Numbered from the stretch's first letter, positions 24,933 to 33,723 are shown. The stretch is 64,000 bases of DNA from UBA6022 sp035704495 (GCA_035704495.1 DASSWW010000038.1:27387-91386), one strand, 5' to 3'. The notes: generated by a model not told the origin, from the sequence alone. Numbers and translations: made by a program.

Positions 24933-25811
24933 CTACATCAACTCTCTAATCGCTTTCGTTTCTTCCTCATTCGTCACCTTGCCATACTCCAACAAACTTA
25001 GCAGCGCCATTACTTGCGCCGCTCGCGCCGACTCTGCGTGTCCGACAATGATTTTTTCGTTGTAACTTCCAAACAAAATATCATTAAACTGTAAATCATT
25101 CATGTCCCGCTCTTCTTGATTGACAATTTGATTATGCGCCAGTAATTCAGCGGGTATGTCTTCTTCCGGTGTTTCGTTTTCTTCTGTGTCGTAGTAGCCC
25201 GTCGGCGCGTCGAATGTTTCTCCGCCATATCCCAACTCAACACGATAATCAATCGCTTCCTGTGATTCGGCTATCGTAAAAATCTGTCTTTTGTTCAGCA
25301 AAATCGTACTGTCAAATTCCTCATCCGTCATAGCTGCGTCATTTTCGTATACCGTACTCTCGTATTCTTTTAGGTGCTGGGTATATGCGGCGTGCAATTT
25401 TTCTTGTACTTGTCCGGCAACCATTGGTGGAACATCACCTATGTCCGCTATCGGCACAGCTTCTTGTAGTTCGACGGTATAGACGGTCGAGATTTCATTG
25501 TCGTCATCTTCATCTGGCATCAAGCGCTCGGCTGTAAACGATATTTCGGTCGTGCGACAACGCCCTATGTCTTCAATCGCCAGTTCGTTGTCCAGTTCAT
25601 CGTCAGAAGTAACTTTATCTGTATCTTGATTAAAGTAATCGTGAATCAGCGATTCGGCATGATTGAGCAGGTAGACGTCAATCACGCTACTTCCTATCAC
25701 TCGGCGTATGCGTCCGTGCTCCCATTCGCCACCGGTACGTTTATTGGCATACGCGTCTAGCAAATCAAACATTTTTTCGATTTCAAAATTGGCCGATTTT
25801 TCTGCTGTCAT
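24933..25811 (-). CDS. Acidic protein of unknown function
   Basis: This 292-residue protein is strongly acidic (many Glu and Asp) and lacks a signal peptide or membrane segments. An N-terminal helical part is followed by alternating strands, an acidic D-E-D-D-D-N-E loop (about 105) and a helical end. I do not recognise it. The start chosen is the second ATG (25811), because TATGAT, 7 nt upstream, and TTGTTA 16 nt before that form a promoter; the first ATG at 25823 lies within this -10 box. The gene is divergent from the TrmH-type gene. Confidence 0.7.
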   Translation of the reverse strand: MTAEKSANFEIEKMFDLLDAYANKRTGGEWEHGRIRRVIGSSVIDVYLLNHAESLIHDYFNQDTDKVTSDDELDNELAIEDIGRCRTTEISFTAERLMPDEDDDNEISTVYTVELQEAVPIADIGDVPPMVAGQVQEKLHAAYTQHLKEYESTVYENDAAMTDEEFDSTILLNKRQIFTIAESQEAIDYRVELGYGGETFDAPTGYYDTEENETPEEDIPAELLAHNQIVNQEERDMNDLQFNDILFGSYNEKIIVGHAESARAAQVMALLSLLEYGKVTNEEETKAIRELM

Positions 25812-25876
25812 AAAAATAATCATAACATGTAACGGTTAGATAACAATAAGCGTCAGTGTTTGATACAGTAAGATAT

Positions 25877-26506
25877 ATGGAAAATATATCAACGTCATCC
25901 ATCGGCGTCGGTCCGCACCCAAAACCATGGCCGACTGGCGAACAGTACGATGCTGAATTGTTAGCGAATGGCGACCGCCGTAACGTCGAAGACAAATATC
26001 GCTACCTGACAGTCGAAGCAATCAAAGCCGATCTTGATAAAAAAAGAGTCGATCTGCATATCGCCATCGAAAACTGGCAACATGATATAAATATCGGTAC
26101 GATTGTGCGCAGCGGTAACGCATTCAATGTGGCGGCGATACATATCATTGGCAAACGCCACTGGAACCGGCGTGGTGCAATGGTCACCGATCGCTATTTG
26201 TCTGTTTTTCATCACGCGTCAGTCGATGAATTTGTCGCGGCAATGCAATCTGACAAACGTCATATTATTGCCGTCGATAATCTTGAGAGGGCCATGCCAC
26301 TTGCTCAAACCACACTGCCACAACACGCAGTATTGGTTTTTGGTGGTGAAGGGCCGGGGTTGAGTGCAGGAATGGTCGCTGCAAGCGAACGACTCGTCAT
26401 GATTGAACAATTCGGCAGCACGCGTTCGGTAAATGTCGGTGTTGCGGCTGGGATTATAATCTACGCTTGGATGCAACAACATATATTGACTTCTTTACAA
26501 CAATAA
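25877..26506 (+). CDS. TrmH/SpoU family RNA 2-prime-O-methyltransferase
   Basis: This protein of 209 residues has the three SPOUT motifs: N-I-G-T-I-V-R-S-G-N-A (motif 1), L-V-F-G-G-E-G-P-G-L-S (motif 2) and I-E-Q-F-G-S-T-R-S-V-N-V-G-V-A-A-G-I (motif 3), building the knotted SAM site. The conserved motif 1 Arg is present. It methylates ribose in tRNA or rRNA; which nucleotide cannot be read. The usual third-motif wording has been altered slightly (Thr-Arg-Ser-Val-Asn). TACAGT (25864-25869) lies 7 nt before the ATG at 25877; an upstream GTG at 25856 would precede the transcription start. Confidence 0.9.
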   Translation: MENISTSSIGVGPHPKPWPTGEQYDAELLANGDRRNVEDKYRYLTVEAIKADLDKKRVDLHIAIENWQHDINIGTIVRSGNAFNVAAIHIIGKRHWNRRGAMVTDRYLSVFHHASVDEFVAAMQSDKRHIIAVDNLERAMPLAQTTLPQHAVLVFGGEGPGLSAGMVAASERLVMIEQFGSTRSVNVGVAAGIIIYAWMQQHILTSLQQ

Positions 26507-26520
26507 CGCATGATAAGTAT

Positions 26521-27156
26521 ATGAGTATGGAATCTGAAGCTGTGTATCATCCCATCCCTTCGTTCGCCGGTAAATCGACGATTCAGCTTGCGTTTCAGCC
26601 AAGTGACAACCTAGAACAATCGATACAACAATTTGTTAAACCAGATATGCGCGGTAAGCACCGCGTTCATTTTAATTCTGATCCTATTATGCAGTTGCGA
26701 TACACGGGTGGCGACTCAAATGGCATTAAGTATTTGAACGTTCCTGATAAACGTGGTGAGCCGAGTGACGAAGAACTGTTGTATGCGTATACACAGCGCA
26801 TCGAAACGATACAGAATCAAAATATTCCTGTTGCTGCGTATCATCCGCGACTAGAACGGCTTGAAAACGGTGATTTATCAATACAACTGGCGCTATTGCC
26901 GTCGGAACAAACAAAACGACGAATAGGCGATACAATTTTGCGCCACATTGGCAGGGATGAGGTGATATACGCCAGAACAGCCATTTCTTATGGAAAACTC
27001 GGTGATGACGAAACATTGCAAACGGCGCAAGAAGCAATGATTGAGCGTTTAGCGGTACCAAAACCTTCGGCAGATGAAGATTATTTAAAGCCGTCGCCAA
27101 TTGCTCGTCGTATGTATGTTACAGATACGTACGTTACTAGCCATCCAAATCGGTAG
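26521..27156 (+). CDS. Protein of unknown function
   Basis: This 211-residue protein is mixed alpha/beta, without Cys, signal peptide or membrane segment. It shows two similar hydrophobic strands, T-I-Q-L-A-F-Q-P-S-D-N and L-S-I-Q-L-A-L-L-P-S-E-Q, each followed by a helix and a short R/H-rich strand, hinting at an internal duplication of about 110 residues. I do not recognise it. The ATG at 26521 has CATGAT 6 nt upstream and no SD; the longer frame from 26467 would overlap the methyltransferase by 40 nt. Confidence 0.65.
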   Translation: MSMESEAVYHPIPSFAGKSTIQLAFQPSDNLEQSIQQFVKPDMRGKHRVHFNSDPIMQLRYTGGDSNGIKYLNVPDKRGEPSDEELLYAYTQRIETIQNQNIPVAAYHPRLERLENGDLSIQLALLPSEQTKRRIGDTILRHIGRDEVIYARTAISYGKLGDDETLQTAQEAMIERLAVPKPSADEDYLKPSPIARRMYVTDTYVTSHPNR

Positions 27157-27223
27157 CACGGATTCATCGATTATAACGCTTTTGCTTGCAAACAGTGGTC
27201 AAATATGCAACGATATAAAGTAA

Positions 27224-28564
27224 ATGAGCACACTATCACCACAGTCTTATAAGGGCACTCGCGATTATTATCCCGAGGATAAACGTATACAAAATTTCAT
27301 TTTCAATAATTGGAAACGAGTTTCGATGCGTTTTGGGTACGAAGAGTACGGCGCACCATTACTCGAACCGCTTGATGTATACGCGGCAAAATCCGGCCAA
27401 GAACTAGCCAACGAGCAGACATATTCCTTTACTGATCGTGGCGGTAGGACTGTCGCAATCCGCCCCGAAATGACCCCTAGTATTAGTCGTATGGTTGCTG
27501 CACGTCGCCAGGAAATGGCCTATCCCGCCCGCTTATTCTCGATAGCGAACTTTATGCGTTACGAACGACCACAGCGTGGCCGTGAACGAGAGTTTTGGCA
27601 ACTAAACGTCGATATTTTTGGGGCCGAAGGCGCACTTCCTGAATCCGAAATTATTGCGATGGGTGCAGAGTTTTTAAAAGTCTTTGGCGCGACTGACGAT
27701 ATGTACGTCATCAGGATCAACAACCGCAAAGTCATTAATTACATGATGGCGCAGTATTTAGGACTAGACGCGATTCAAGCCCAGCTGATGATAAAACTAT
27801 TCGATCGCAAGAATAAAATTAGCAATGAAGAGTTTAGGGATCAGGCGATCGATATTTTTGGCGAATCAATGGCTAGCAGCGGACTCGCGAAGATATCCGC
27901 ATTATTAAGTGCAAAAAGTATGGCTGAATTACCTGGTGAAATACGTGAAAGTTCGGCAGTCAAAGAAGTACAAGAACTATTTACACTACTAGAACGCGCT
28001 GGCGTAAAAAACGCTATGTTCGACATTACTCTGATGCGCGGTTTGGACTATTACACGGGCACAGTATTCGAGTTTTTTGATCTGCATCCTGACAACAATC
28101 GTTCGTTATTTGGCGGTGGTCGCTACGATGGGTTGGTCGGGTTATTTGGAGCCGAGCAGATTTCTGCTGTTGGTATGGCACCAGGTCTGACAATGACTGA
28201 ATTGTTTTTACAAACCCATAACTTGCTACCAAAACTATCTTCAACGACCGAAGTTTACATTGTTGTACTAGGCGAAGACACGCTAAAAGGCGCAATGGCC
28301 GTTGCAGCAAACCTTCGTAATGAAGGCGTTAATACCGAGCTAGATATTACAGGGCGCAAACTGGATAAACAACTGAAAACAGCTATTAAAAAAGATATTC
28401 CTTATATTATTTTCATCGGTGAAGATGAGCTAAAAAGTGAAGTGTACTCATTTAAAGATACCGTTTCGAGTGAAGAGCAAAAACTGAGCTTTGAACGTAT
28501 CATCAGCACGGTAAAAGATCGCCGTCACGCACACGTCGACGATTTCGACGATTTATTCGAATAG
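27224..28564 (+). CDS. hisS: Histidyl-tRNA synthetase
   Basis: This 446-residue class II synthetase carries the usual HisRS start (G-T-R-D-Y-Y-P), motif 2 (about R-Y-E-R-P-Q-R-G-R-x-R-E-F-W-Q), the histidine-binding R-G-L-D-Y-Y-T-G-T-V-F-E, motif 3 (S-A-V-G-M-A-P-G) and a C-terminal anticodon-binding domain (about 340-430). It charges tRNA-His. A GATATA box ends 6 nt before ATG with no SD, consistent with a leaderless start. Confidence 0.97.
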   Translation: MSTLSPQSYKGTRDYYPEDKRIQNFIFNNWKRVSMRFGYEEYGAPLLEPLDVYAAKSGQELANEQTYSFTDRGGRTVAIRPEMTPSISRMVAARRQEMAYPARLFSIANFMRYERPQRGREREFWQLNVDIFGAEGALPESEIIAMGAEFLKVFGATDDMYVIRINNRKVINYMMAQYLGLDAIQAQLMIKLFDRKNKISNEEFRDQAIDIFGESMASSGLAKISALLSAKSMAELPGEIRESSAVKEVQELFTLLERAGVKNAMFDITLMRGLDYYTGTVFEFFDLHPDNNRSLFGGGRYDGLVGLFGAEQISAVGMAPGLTMTELFLQTHNLLPKLSSTTEVYIVVLGEDTLKGAMAVAANLRNEGVNTELDITGRKLDKQLKTAIKKDIPYIIFIGEDELKSEVYSFKDTVSSEEQKLSFERIISTVKDRRHAHVDDFDDLFE

Positions 28565-28573
28565 TTCGCTGGT

Positions 28574-28602
28574 TTGACACGTTCAGCTAGCTCCCATATA
28601 GT
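28574..28602 (+). promoter_or_regulatory. Pilin promoter
   Basis: TTGACA (28574-28579), 17-nt spacer, TATAGT (28597-28602): one of the best consensus promoters in the window. It gives a leader of only a few bases. Confidence 0.75.
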
Positions 28603-28613
28603 GAAAGCTAGTT

Positions 28614-29189
28614 ATGCTTACTATGCAAAAAACAAAAAGTGGATTTACTATTGTCGAACTATTGATTGTTATTGTGGTGATCGGCATTTTGGCAGCTATT
28701 ACAATTGTGACGTATAGCGGAGTGCAGGATCGAGCTGTCGACACCCGTATGCGCGTTGCTGCTAATAAGGTTGAAAAGGCGCTTCGGCTTTGGCATATTG
28801 ATACAGGCGAATCGCCACAAGGCGGCTGGGCGTCGACGCTACCCATCAGTGGTAATAATTGCCCTGACGGCGACGTGGTGAATGGGTGGGTAGCAACAGA
28901 TACCTATCCGTGCACACTGGAGGATATTTTGGTGGCTGGCGATTATTTGTCAGAAGATTTTATAGGTGGGCTACCTAGTAATACCTATCAACACACCAGT
29001 ACCCAATCTGGCCGTTATTCGATGATGTTTTATCCGTGTAACGAAACCGATGAATTCGCCTTGTACTGGACGCTGCGAGCACCTAGTGTCGAAGACGGTA
29101 CGCAGTTGCAAGCGGTGTTGGATGACGGCTGTCCAACTGCCCCCGAAACCACGCATGGCATGCGTGGCGCAAAGATTATCCAACTGTAA
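28614..29189 (+). CDS. Type IV pilin-like protein
   Basis: This protein of 191 residues (188 from the second ATG at 28623) has a prepilin leader M-Q-K-T-K-S-G cut before F-T-I-V-E-L-L-I-V-I-V-V-I-G-I-L, the hallmark hydrophobic helix with Glu5. The globular part has two pairs of Cys (about 86 and 101; 142 and 171) for disulfides and several Trp and Tyr. Type IV pilins build surface filaments for attachment, twitching or DNA uptake. No assembly genes are nearby in the window. The start has a strong promoter 11 nt upstream and no SD. Confidence 0.92.
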   Translation: MLTMQKTKSGFTIVELLIVIVVIGILAAITIVTYSGVQDRAVDTRMRVAANKVEKALRLWHIDTGESPQGGWASTLPISGNNCPDGDVVNGWVATDTYPCTLEDILVAGDYLSEDFIGGLPSNTYQHTSTQSGRYSMMFYPCNETDEFALYWTLRAPSVEDGTQLQAVLDDGCPTAPETTHGMRGAKIIQL

Positions 29190-29192
29190 TCT

Positions 29193-29221
29193 TTGACCTC
29201 TTTAAAGGGCTCTGCTATACT
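29193..29221 (+). promoter_or_regulatory. tig promoter
   Basis: TTGACC (29193-29198), 17-nt spacer, TATACT (29216-29221). The ATG at 29232 lies 10 nt after the -10 box, so the leader is about 4 nt. Confidence 0.75.
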
Positions 29222-29231
29222 AACCGTTTGT

Positions 29232-30521
29232 ATGAAGACGACTGTAAAAAACCTATCCGACACCAAAGTCGAGCTGACCATTTCGCTTGGCAAAGAAGAA
29301 CTTGATGCAGCAGAAAAAGTTGCAATCTCTAAACTCGCAAAAACAATGAAAGTACAAGGTTTCCGCAAAGGAAAAGTACCTGCTAGCGTTGCTATCAAAA
29401 ATGTTGATCCAGAAACGCTCGCCCAACAAACCCTAGAAGACGCGTTATCTAAAGCCGTTGCGCAGGCCTATATGGATGAAAAAATTCAAGCACTCGACCG
29501 TCCTGCAGTCGAGATTAAAAAGTTTGTCCCTGGCCAGGAACTAGAATTCACCGCCGAAGCAGAAATTCTGCCAAAGGTAACATTAGGTGACTATAAAAAA
29601 TTAAAAGTTGAATCACCAAAAATCTCTGTTACTGCAAAAGAAGTCGACGAAATTATTGAACGAATGCGTACTGGTATGGCAGAAAAAAAGCCAGTTGACC
29701 GAGCGGCAAAAATGGGCGACGAAACCAAAATTGACTTCGTCGGTAAAAAAGACGATGTTGCGTTTGACGGTGGCACTGCACAAGATTACGAGCTGACACT
29801 TGGTAGCAATTCGTTCATTCCTGGGTTTGAAGAGGGAATTGTCGGCAAAAAACCCGGCGAAACTTTTGATATTGAACTATCATTCCCTGACAACTACCAC
29901 GTCGAAGATTTAAAGGGTGCAAAAGTCACTTTTACGACGACGCTAAAAGAAATTAAAGAAGTTGTATTACCAGAAGTCACCGATGAATTTGCCGCAAAAG
30001 CTGGCCCATTCAAAACCGTTGCTGATTTGAAAAGTGACATCAAACGCGAACTGACTGCTCAAAAAGAACGTGAAGCAGGCGAAAAAATTAAAGATACACT
30101 AGTAAAGCAACTGGTTGAAGTCAGTAAAGTACCTGTTCCAGAAATCTTGCTAAAAGACCAAGCCGAATCAATCGAACGTGATATGACGCAGAACTTGATG
30201 TACCAGGGATTAACACTTGATCAGTACCTGGAAAACAAAGGATTTGAAAACAAAGAAAAATGGCTGGAAAGCGAAGTGCATGACGCTGCTGAAAAGCGCG
30301 TACAAGCAGGTTTAGTATTGGCCGAACTAAGCAAAGTTGAAAAAATCGAAGCCACCAACAAAGAATTAGACGAACATGTAGCGCAGTACAAACAACAATA
30401 CGCTAATAATCCCGAAATGGTTGCGCAGCTTGACCAACCCGAAGCACGTCGTGATGTCGCTAACCGATTGCTAACAGAAAAAACTGTTGATCGATTAGTC
30501 GAGCTAAATACGAAAAAGTAA
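29232..30521 (+). CDS. tig: Trigger factor
   Basis: This 429-residue chaperone has the N-terminal ribosome-binding domain with the G-F-R-K-G-K-V-P signature (about 43-50), a FKBP-like prolyl isomerase domain (about 160-245, D-F-V-G-K-x-D and F-I-P-G-F-E-E-G-I-V-G), and a helical C-terminal domain. It meets nascent chains at the ribosomal exit near protein uL23. The frame extends to 29193 but that part overlaps the promoter; the family start is the ATG at 29232. Confidence 0.97.
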   Translation: MKTTVKNLSDTKVELTISLGKEELDAAEKVAISKLAKTMKVQGFRKGKVPASVAIKNVDPETLAQQTLEDALSKAVAQAYMDEKIQALDRPAVEIKKFVPGQELEFTAEAEILPKVTLGDYKKLKVESPKISVTAKEVDEIIERMRTGMAEKKPVDRAAKMGDETKIDFVGKKDDVAFDGGTAQDYELTLGSNSFIPGFEEGIVGKKPGETFDIELSFPDNYHVEDLKGAKVTFTTTLKEIKEVVLPEVTDEFAAKAGPFKTVADLKSDIKRELTAQKEREAGEKIKDTLVKQLVEVSKVPVPEILLKDQAESIERDMTQNLMYQGLTLDQYLENKGFENKEKWLESEVHDAAEKRVQAGLVLAELSKVEKIEATNKELDEHVAQYKQQYANNPEMVAQLDQPEARRDVANRLLTEKTVDRLVELNTKK

Positions 30522-30542
30522 TACGCTTTATACATGAAATTA

Positions 30543-30574
30543 CCCCCGACACGCGTTGCGCGTCGGGGGCTTTT
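30543..30574 (+). terminator. tig terminator
   Basis: CCCCCGAC (30543-30550) pairs with GTCGGGGG (30562-30569), extended by CGC/GCG inside, then CTTTTC. Confidence 0.8.
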
Positions 30575-30604
30575 CGTACCTCTCGTTACTAGGCTGGGTG
30601 ATGG

Positions 30605-31120
30605 TTATTCAACCAAACGAATACGACCCGAAGGCAGAAATACGTGTACCGAATGGTATATCTGGATACGGCGACTGCCTTGATCGTTAACGACCGTCAA
30701 TTCGACTACTCCAGCGATAGTCAACCGCTGCTCGTAACGAGCGTTGGTTGGCTTTTCCGAATCGATTTTCTTTGCAGGATTATCGACCGACGTTTGCCAC
30801 AAGCGAACCGCTTTTAGACGATCGTCGTCGTGAAAACGTGACGAATCAAAACCAGGAACAGCATAGTCACCAAGCAAAGGGTAATTACCCTGTTCGTCCG
30901 GCGTGCACTCTATGAGTAGCCGTGCCTCTGCGTCGCGGTTGTTGAACATCAATATTTCATATGGCATGACGCCGTGTGTCGACAAATCGTTTTGCACAGT
31001 AACTGGCGGATTCCACTGTCCAGTTTCCTGGTTGTATACATAGTTCTTGTACGACAGTTGCGTCTGGCGTGACAACGTTGTCGTCCAAAAAATGCTAACA
31101 GCTTGTTCGGTTGCGTTCAT
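30605..31120 (-). CDS. Protein of unknown function
   Basis: This 171-residue protein is mostly beta-strand with a Trp-rich first third and no membrane segment. Motifs such as W-x-T-T-T-L-S-R-Q-T-Q-L-S-Y-K-N-Y and L-L-I-E-C-T-P-D-E are not known to me. The ATG at 31120 is preceded by AGAGGTG; the frame is open further upstream, to 31189, without a start signal. It is the first of three small minus-strand genes before clpP. Confidence 0.6.
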   Translation of the reverse strand: MNATEQAVSIFWTTTLSRQTQLSYKNYVYNQETGQWNPPVTVQNDLSTHGVMPYEILMFNNRDAEARLLIECTPDEQGNYPLLGDYAVPGFDSSRFHDDDRLKAVRLWQTSVDNPAKKIDSEKPTNARYEQRLTIAGVVELTVVNDQGSRRIQIYHSVHVFLPSGRIRLVE

Positions 31121-31198
31121 AACAAACACCTCTCTAGCGATGGTAAGGTACGTTAAGGTAATTTTAACACATTTCGTTAAAAATAGCAATAATATATA

Positions 31199-31230
31199 AA
31201 AAAGACGAGTAGGGAGGTCTACTCGTCGGG
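31199..31230. repeat. 32-bp repeat, copy 1 of 2 (terminator module)
   Basis: A 32-base string is identical here and at 31653-31684, comprising five A, the GACGAGTAG hairpin and GGG. Both copies end minus-strand genes. Confidence 0.9.
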
Positions 31231-31259
31231 ATCGCTATGATCATCGGTGTCATAGCGAT
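31204..31259 (-). terminator. Double-hairpin 3-prime end, copy 1
   Basis: Read on the reverse strand: a gene-specific hairpin ATCGCTATGA/TCATAGCGAT (31231-31259), then GACGAGTAG-loop-CTACTCGTC (31204-31227) and a T-run. The second hairpin is identical to the one at 31658-31681. Confidence 0.8.
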
Positions 31260-31270
31260 TAATCGCGGCG

Positions 31271-31570
31271 TTATTTGATTGTCTTTTTCACATACGTTGC
31301 TAGATGAGTCAGTATCTTGACAAACTCATCCGCCAGTACTGCTGCTGCGCCGCCGGCTACTGCCGCAGCAGTAGAAACAATATAGACGTCGTTCACAGCG
31401 TAATATAGATGCGAAAAGACATACTGGAAAACGAAAGCAAAAGCCAGTATAGGCAGCCACGTGGCACAAAAGTTATAGAAAAGCGAGTGTTCATCATTAA
31501 TCAGATATAACTCGTTCTCACCAACTTTTACATGCTCACCTGTTGTAGGTGCGTTCTCTTCGATATTCAC
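31271..31570 (-). CDS. Small membrane protein of unknown function
   Basis: This 99-residue protein has an acidic N-terminus (about 1-28) and two membrane segments (about 32-55 and 65-85), the second Ala/Gly-rich, ending in a short basic tail. I do not recognise it. The start is a GTG with AGGAGG 4 nt upstream. Its 3-prime end carries the double-hairpin module. Confidence 0.65.
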   Translation of the reverse strand: MNIEENAPTTGEHVKVGENELYLINDEHSLFYNFCATWLPILAFAFVFQYVFSHLYYAVNDVYIVSTAAAVAGGAAAVLADEFVKILTHLATYVKKTIK

Positions 31571-31652
31571 GGTTCCTCCTGGTGGATTGGATGAAAAGAA
31601 TCGTTAGTAATATTATAATTTTTTAGCATAAAAAGCAATAGTTCGAAAAATG

Positions 31653-31684
31653 AAAAAGACGAGTAGGGAGGTCTACTCGTCGGG
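31653..31684. repeat. 32-bp repeat, copy 2 of 2 (terminator module)
   Basis: Identical in 32 bases to 31199-31230. It contains the GACGAGTAG-GGAGGT-CTACTCGTC hairpin followed, on the reverse strand, by T5. Confidence 0.9.
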
Positions 31685-31712
31685 GCCTCTAAAATCGTCG
31701 ATGTTTTAGAGG
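31658..31712 (-). terminator. Double-hairpin 3-prime end, copy 2
   Basis: Gene-specific hairpin CCTCTAAAA/TTTTAGAGG (31686-31712), followed on the reverse strand by the shared GACGAGTAG hairpin (31658-31681) and a T-run. Confidence 0.8.
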
Positions 31713-31722
31713 TGGGTGGTGG

Positions 31723-32079
31723 CTAGTCTTTTGACAGCTCTTCTACTATTATGTGGACAATCCGCAGTGGCCAGAATTTAGCCATCACACGGGTTATGCG
31801 GCCATAAAATCTGAAGCCTTTCGGCCATGAATAGTATAGCAACAGTGCGATACCGCTCAGTATACCCAACACGAATAGGTACAAACTAACTAGCGTAAGG
31901 ACGACTGCGATTGATGTAAGAAAAATCTGGAGGATAATTCCAACATCATTAACTATCACTAGGATAAACAGCTGTTCAGCTATGTATTGCAAGAACATAA
32001 TCGTTCCGAACCATATCATGCCAATTGCTCCCAGTACGGCTATCGCCCGTATATTCGAGGTACGATCCTTCGATTTCAT
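31723..32079 (-). CDS. Small multi-pass membrane protein of unknown function
   Basis: This 118-residue protein has a basic N-terminus and about three membrane segments (about 10-35, 38-58 and 60-85), then a basic amphipathic tail. I do not recognise it. The ATG at 32079 has AGGAG 6 nt upstream; the frame is open to 32151 without support. It is divergent from clpP, and its 3-prime end has the same double-hairpin module as the previous gene. Confidence 0.65.
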   Translation of the reverse strand: MKSKDRTSNIRAIAVLGAIGMIWFGTIMFLQYIAEQLFILVIVNDVGIILQIFLTSIAVVLTLVSLYLFVLGILSGIALLLYYSWPKGFRFYGRITRVMAKFWPLRIVHIIVEELSKD

Positions 32080-32144
32080 AACAACTCCTAGGTAGTCCGA
32101 AAGATTCAATAGTACTATACCACAACGAGACAGTATAACGACTT

Positions 32145-32183
32145 TTAGCACTCATTTGCGCAGAGTGCTAATTTTGCTATACT
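32145..32183 (+). promoter_or_regulatory. CIRCE operator and promoter of clpP
   Basis: TTAGCACTC (32145-32153), 9 nt, GAGTGCTAA (32163-32171) is a second perfect CIRCE. The likely -35 TTTGCG (32155-32160) lies in its spacer, and TATACT (32178-32183) is 17 nt downstream and only 6 nt before the clpP ATG. Confidence 0.93.
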
Positions 32184-32189
32184 AGAAAT

Positions 32190-32786
32190 ATGAACAAACC
32201 AACCAATTACCTGGTTCCGACAGTCGTCGAAAAAACACACGAAGGCGAACGTGCCTTTGATATTTATTCACGTTTGTTGAATGAACGAATCATCTTTTTA
32301 GGCGAAGACGTTAACGAACATACCGCCAACATTGTGGTGGCGCAGTTGCTACACCTGGCCTATGATGATCCAAAAAAAGACATCAAACTGTATATTAATA
32401 GCCCAGGCGGCAGCGTGTATGACGGTTTGGCAATCTATGACACCATGCAATATATTGCCCCAGATGTTATGACAATTGGGATTGGTTTGCAGGCAAGTAT
32501 GGGCGCATTCTTGCTATCTAGCGGTGCCAAAGGTAAACGATTTGCTCTACCAAGTAGCCGTATTATGATTCATCAGCCATCTAGCGGTACACAGGGTAAA
32601 GTCAGTGACCAAGAGATTACACTACGCGAAAGCCTGTTTTTGAAACATCGTTTGAATGAAATCCTTGCTAAAAACACTGGTCAAAAACTAACCAAGATTG
32701 AAAAAGACGCCGACCGCGATTTTTGGATGAGCGCCGAAGAGGCTGTCACCTATGGGTTAGTCGACGAAGTTATCGAAAAAGCGTAA
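32190..32786 (+). CDS. clpP: ATP-dependent Clp protease proteolytic subunit
   Basis: This 198-residue serine protease has the full catalytic triad: Ser103 in Q-A-S-M-G-A, His128 in M-I-H-Q-P and Asp177 in D-A-D-R-D. G-G-S-V-Y-D-G-L-A-I-Y-D is also conserved. Fourteen copies form the chamber fed by ClpC. Like clpC, it has a perfect CIRCE box at its promoter, so both arms of the protease should be induced together by heat. It has no SD and appears leaderless. Confidence 0.97.
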   Translation: MNKPTNYLVPTVVEKTHEGERAFDIYSRLLNERIIFLGEDVNEHTANIVVAQLLHLAYDDPKKDIKLYINSPGGSVYDGLAIYDTMQYIAPDVMTIGIGLQASMGAFLLSSGAKGKRFALPSSRIMIHQPSSGTQGKVSDQEITLRESLFLKHRLNEILAKNTGQKLTKIEKDADRDFWMSAEEAVTYGLVDEVIEKA

Positions 32787-32874
32787 CATACTCAGACCAC
32801 TATATTGACACTTTGTACCAAAAGTGATTAAATAATCCTATCCCACATCTCTATGAAAGGAAGGCGGGAGGATC

Positions 32875-33624
32875 TTGGAAAATCTATTGAATATTGCACT
32901 CAGTTCGCTCGAGTGGATAACGGACATGGAGTTGTTTGTTTACATTCCATGGCTTGCTGCTGTTGGCTTGGCAGTTGTCGCCGCTGTGATGCAGCGGAAC
33001 TTTCGTACACCACTTTTGGTCGGCACAATTATCTACACGGCGACTAACTTTTTGGTGTTTCTGTATGTCTTTTTGCAGCCTAATCGTTCAGTCGACGACA
33101 ATCGCTGGCTAGAAGGCGCAAAGGTAATAAAAGCACCAAAAATGCCAGAAGTACCTGCTGCGCCAGATTTGAGCGGTATACCGCTTGCTGGTGATACACT
33201 GTCGGAATCTCTGAATGGTTTTAGTGATTCCATGAATGACATTGGCAACACCTTTAATCAGACAAGTGCGTCTGTTACAGCAAATGCTAATCTCTTCAGC
33301 GCGTATCAACATACGTTCGGTCTGTCTAGTGAGTTTCTTCTTTATACGATGTACGGAGTAGGCGCTACACTAGTGGCGTTAATGATTTACATTGTTGCTC
33401 AATGGTGGCAAAAACGGGCTGAAAAGAAGGCACTTTACGATGTAGTCGCAGAACTACGCAACTTCAAAGCGTATTCAGTTGGTCGTGACATGGCAGGTCA
33501 TGCTGCTGAAGGCTGGCCATATAGCGAAAGCTTTGACTTCACTGTCGAAAATGGCTATAGCGGATACGATGCAGTTATGAGACAAGCGCAACAGTCTAAT
33601 AACCAGTATCAGTACGCTGAGTAA
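32875..33624 (+). CDS. Membrane protein of unknown function
   Basis: This 249-residue protein has two N-terminal membrane segments (about 20-38 and 45-67), a loop of about 75 residues rich in Pro, Ser, Asn and Thr (about 75-150), a third membrane segment (about 157-178) and a cytoplasmic helical tail. I do not recognise it. The start is a TTG at 32875 with GGGAGG 3 nt upstream; the nearest in-frame ATG (32926) would remove part of the first segment. It follows clpP by 88 nt. Confidence 0.7.
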   Translation: MENLLNIALSSLEWITDMELFVYIPWLAAVGLAVVAAVMQRNFRTPLLVGTIIYTATNFLVFLYVFLQPNRSVDDNRWLEGAKVIKAPKMPEVPAAPDLSGIPLAGDTLSESLNGFSDSMNDIGNTFNQTSASVTANANLFSAYQHTFGLSSEFLLYTMYGVGATLVALMIYIVAQWWQKRAEKKALYDVVAELRNFKAYSVGRDMAGHAAEGWPYSESFDFTVENGYSGYDAVMRQAQQSNNQYQYAE

Positions 33625-33680
33625 TCGACGCGCATGCACAATTCTAGATTTAATCCACTATAACCGTAGTAGGGTCCACC

Positions 33681-33723
33681 GGGACCTACTGACGCTCATT
33701 CGAGCGCCAGTAGGTCCCTTTTT
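33681..33723 (+). terminator. Terminator after the clpP-adjacent membrane gene
   Basis: GGGACCTACTG (33681-33691) pairs with CAGTAGGTCCC (33708-33718), with GCTC/GAGC inside, followed by TTTTT. Confidence 0.92.
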
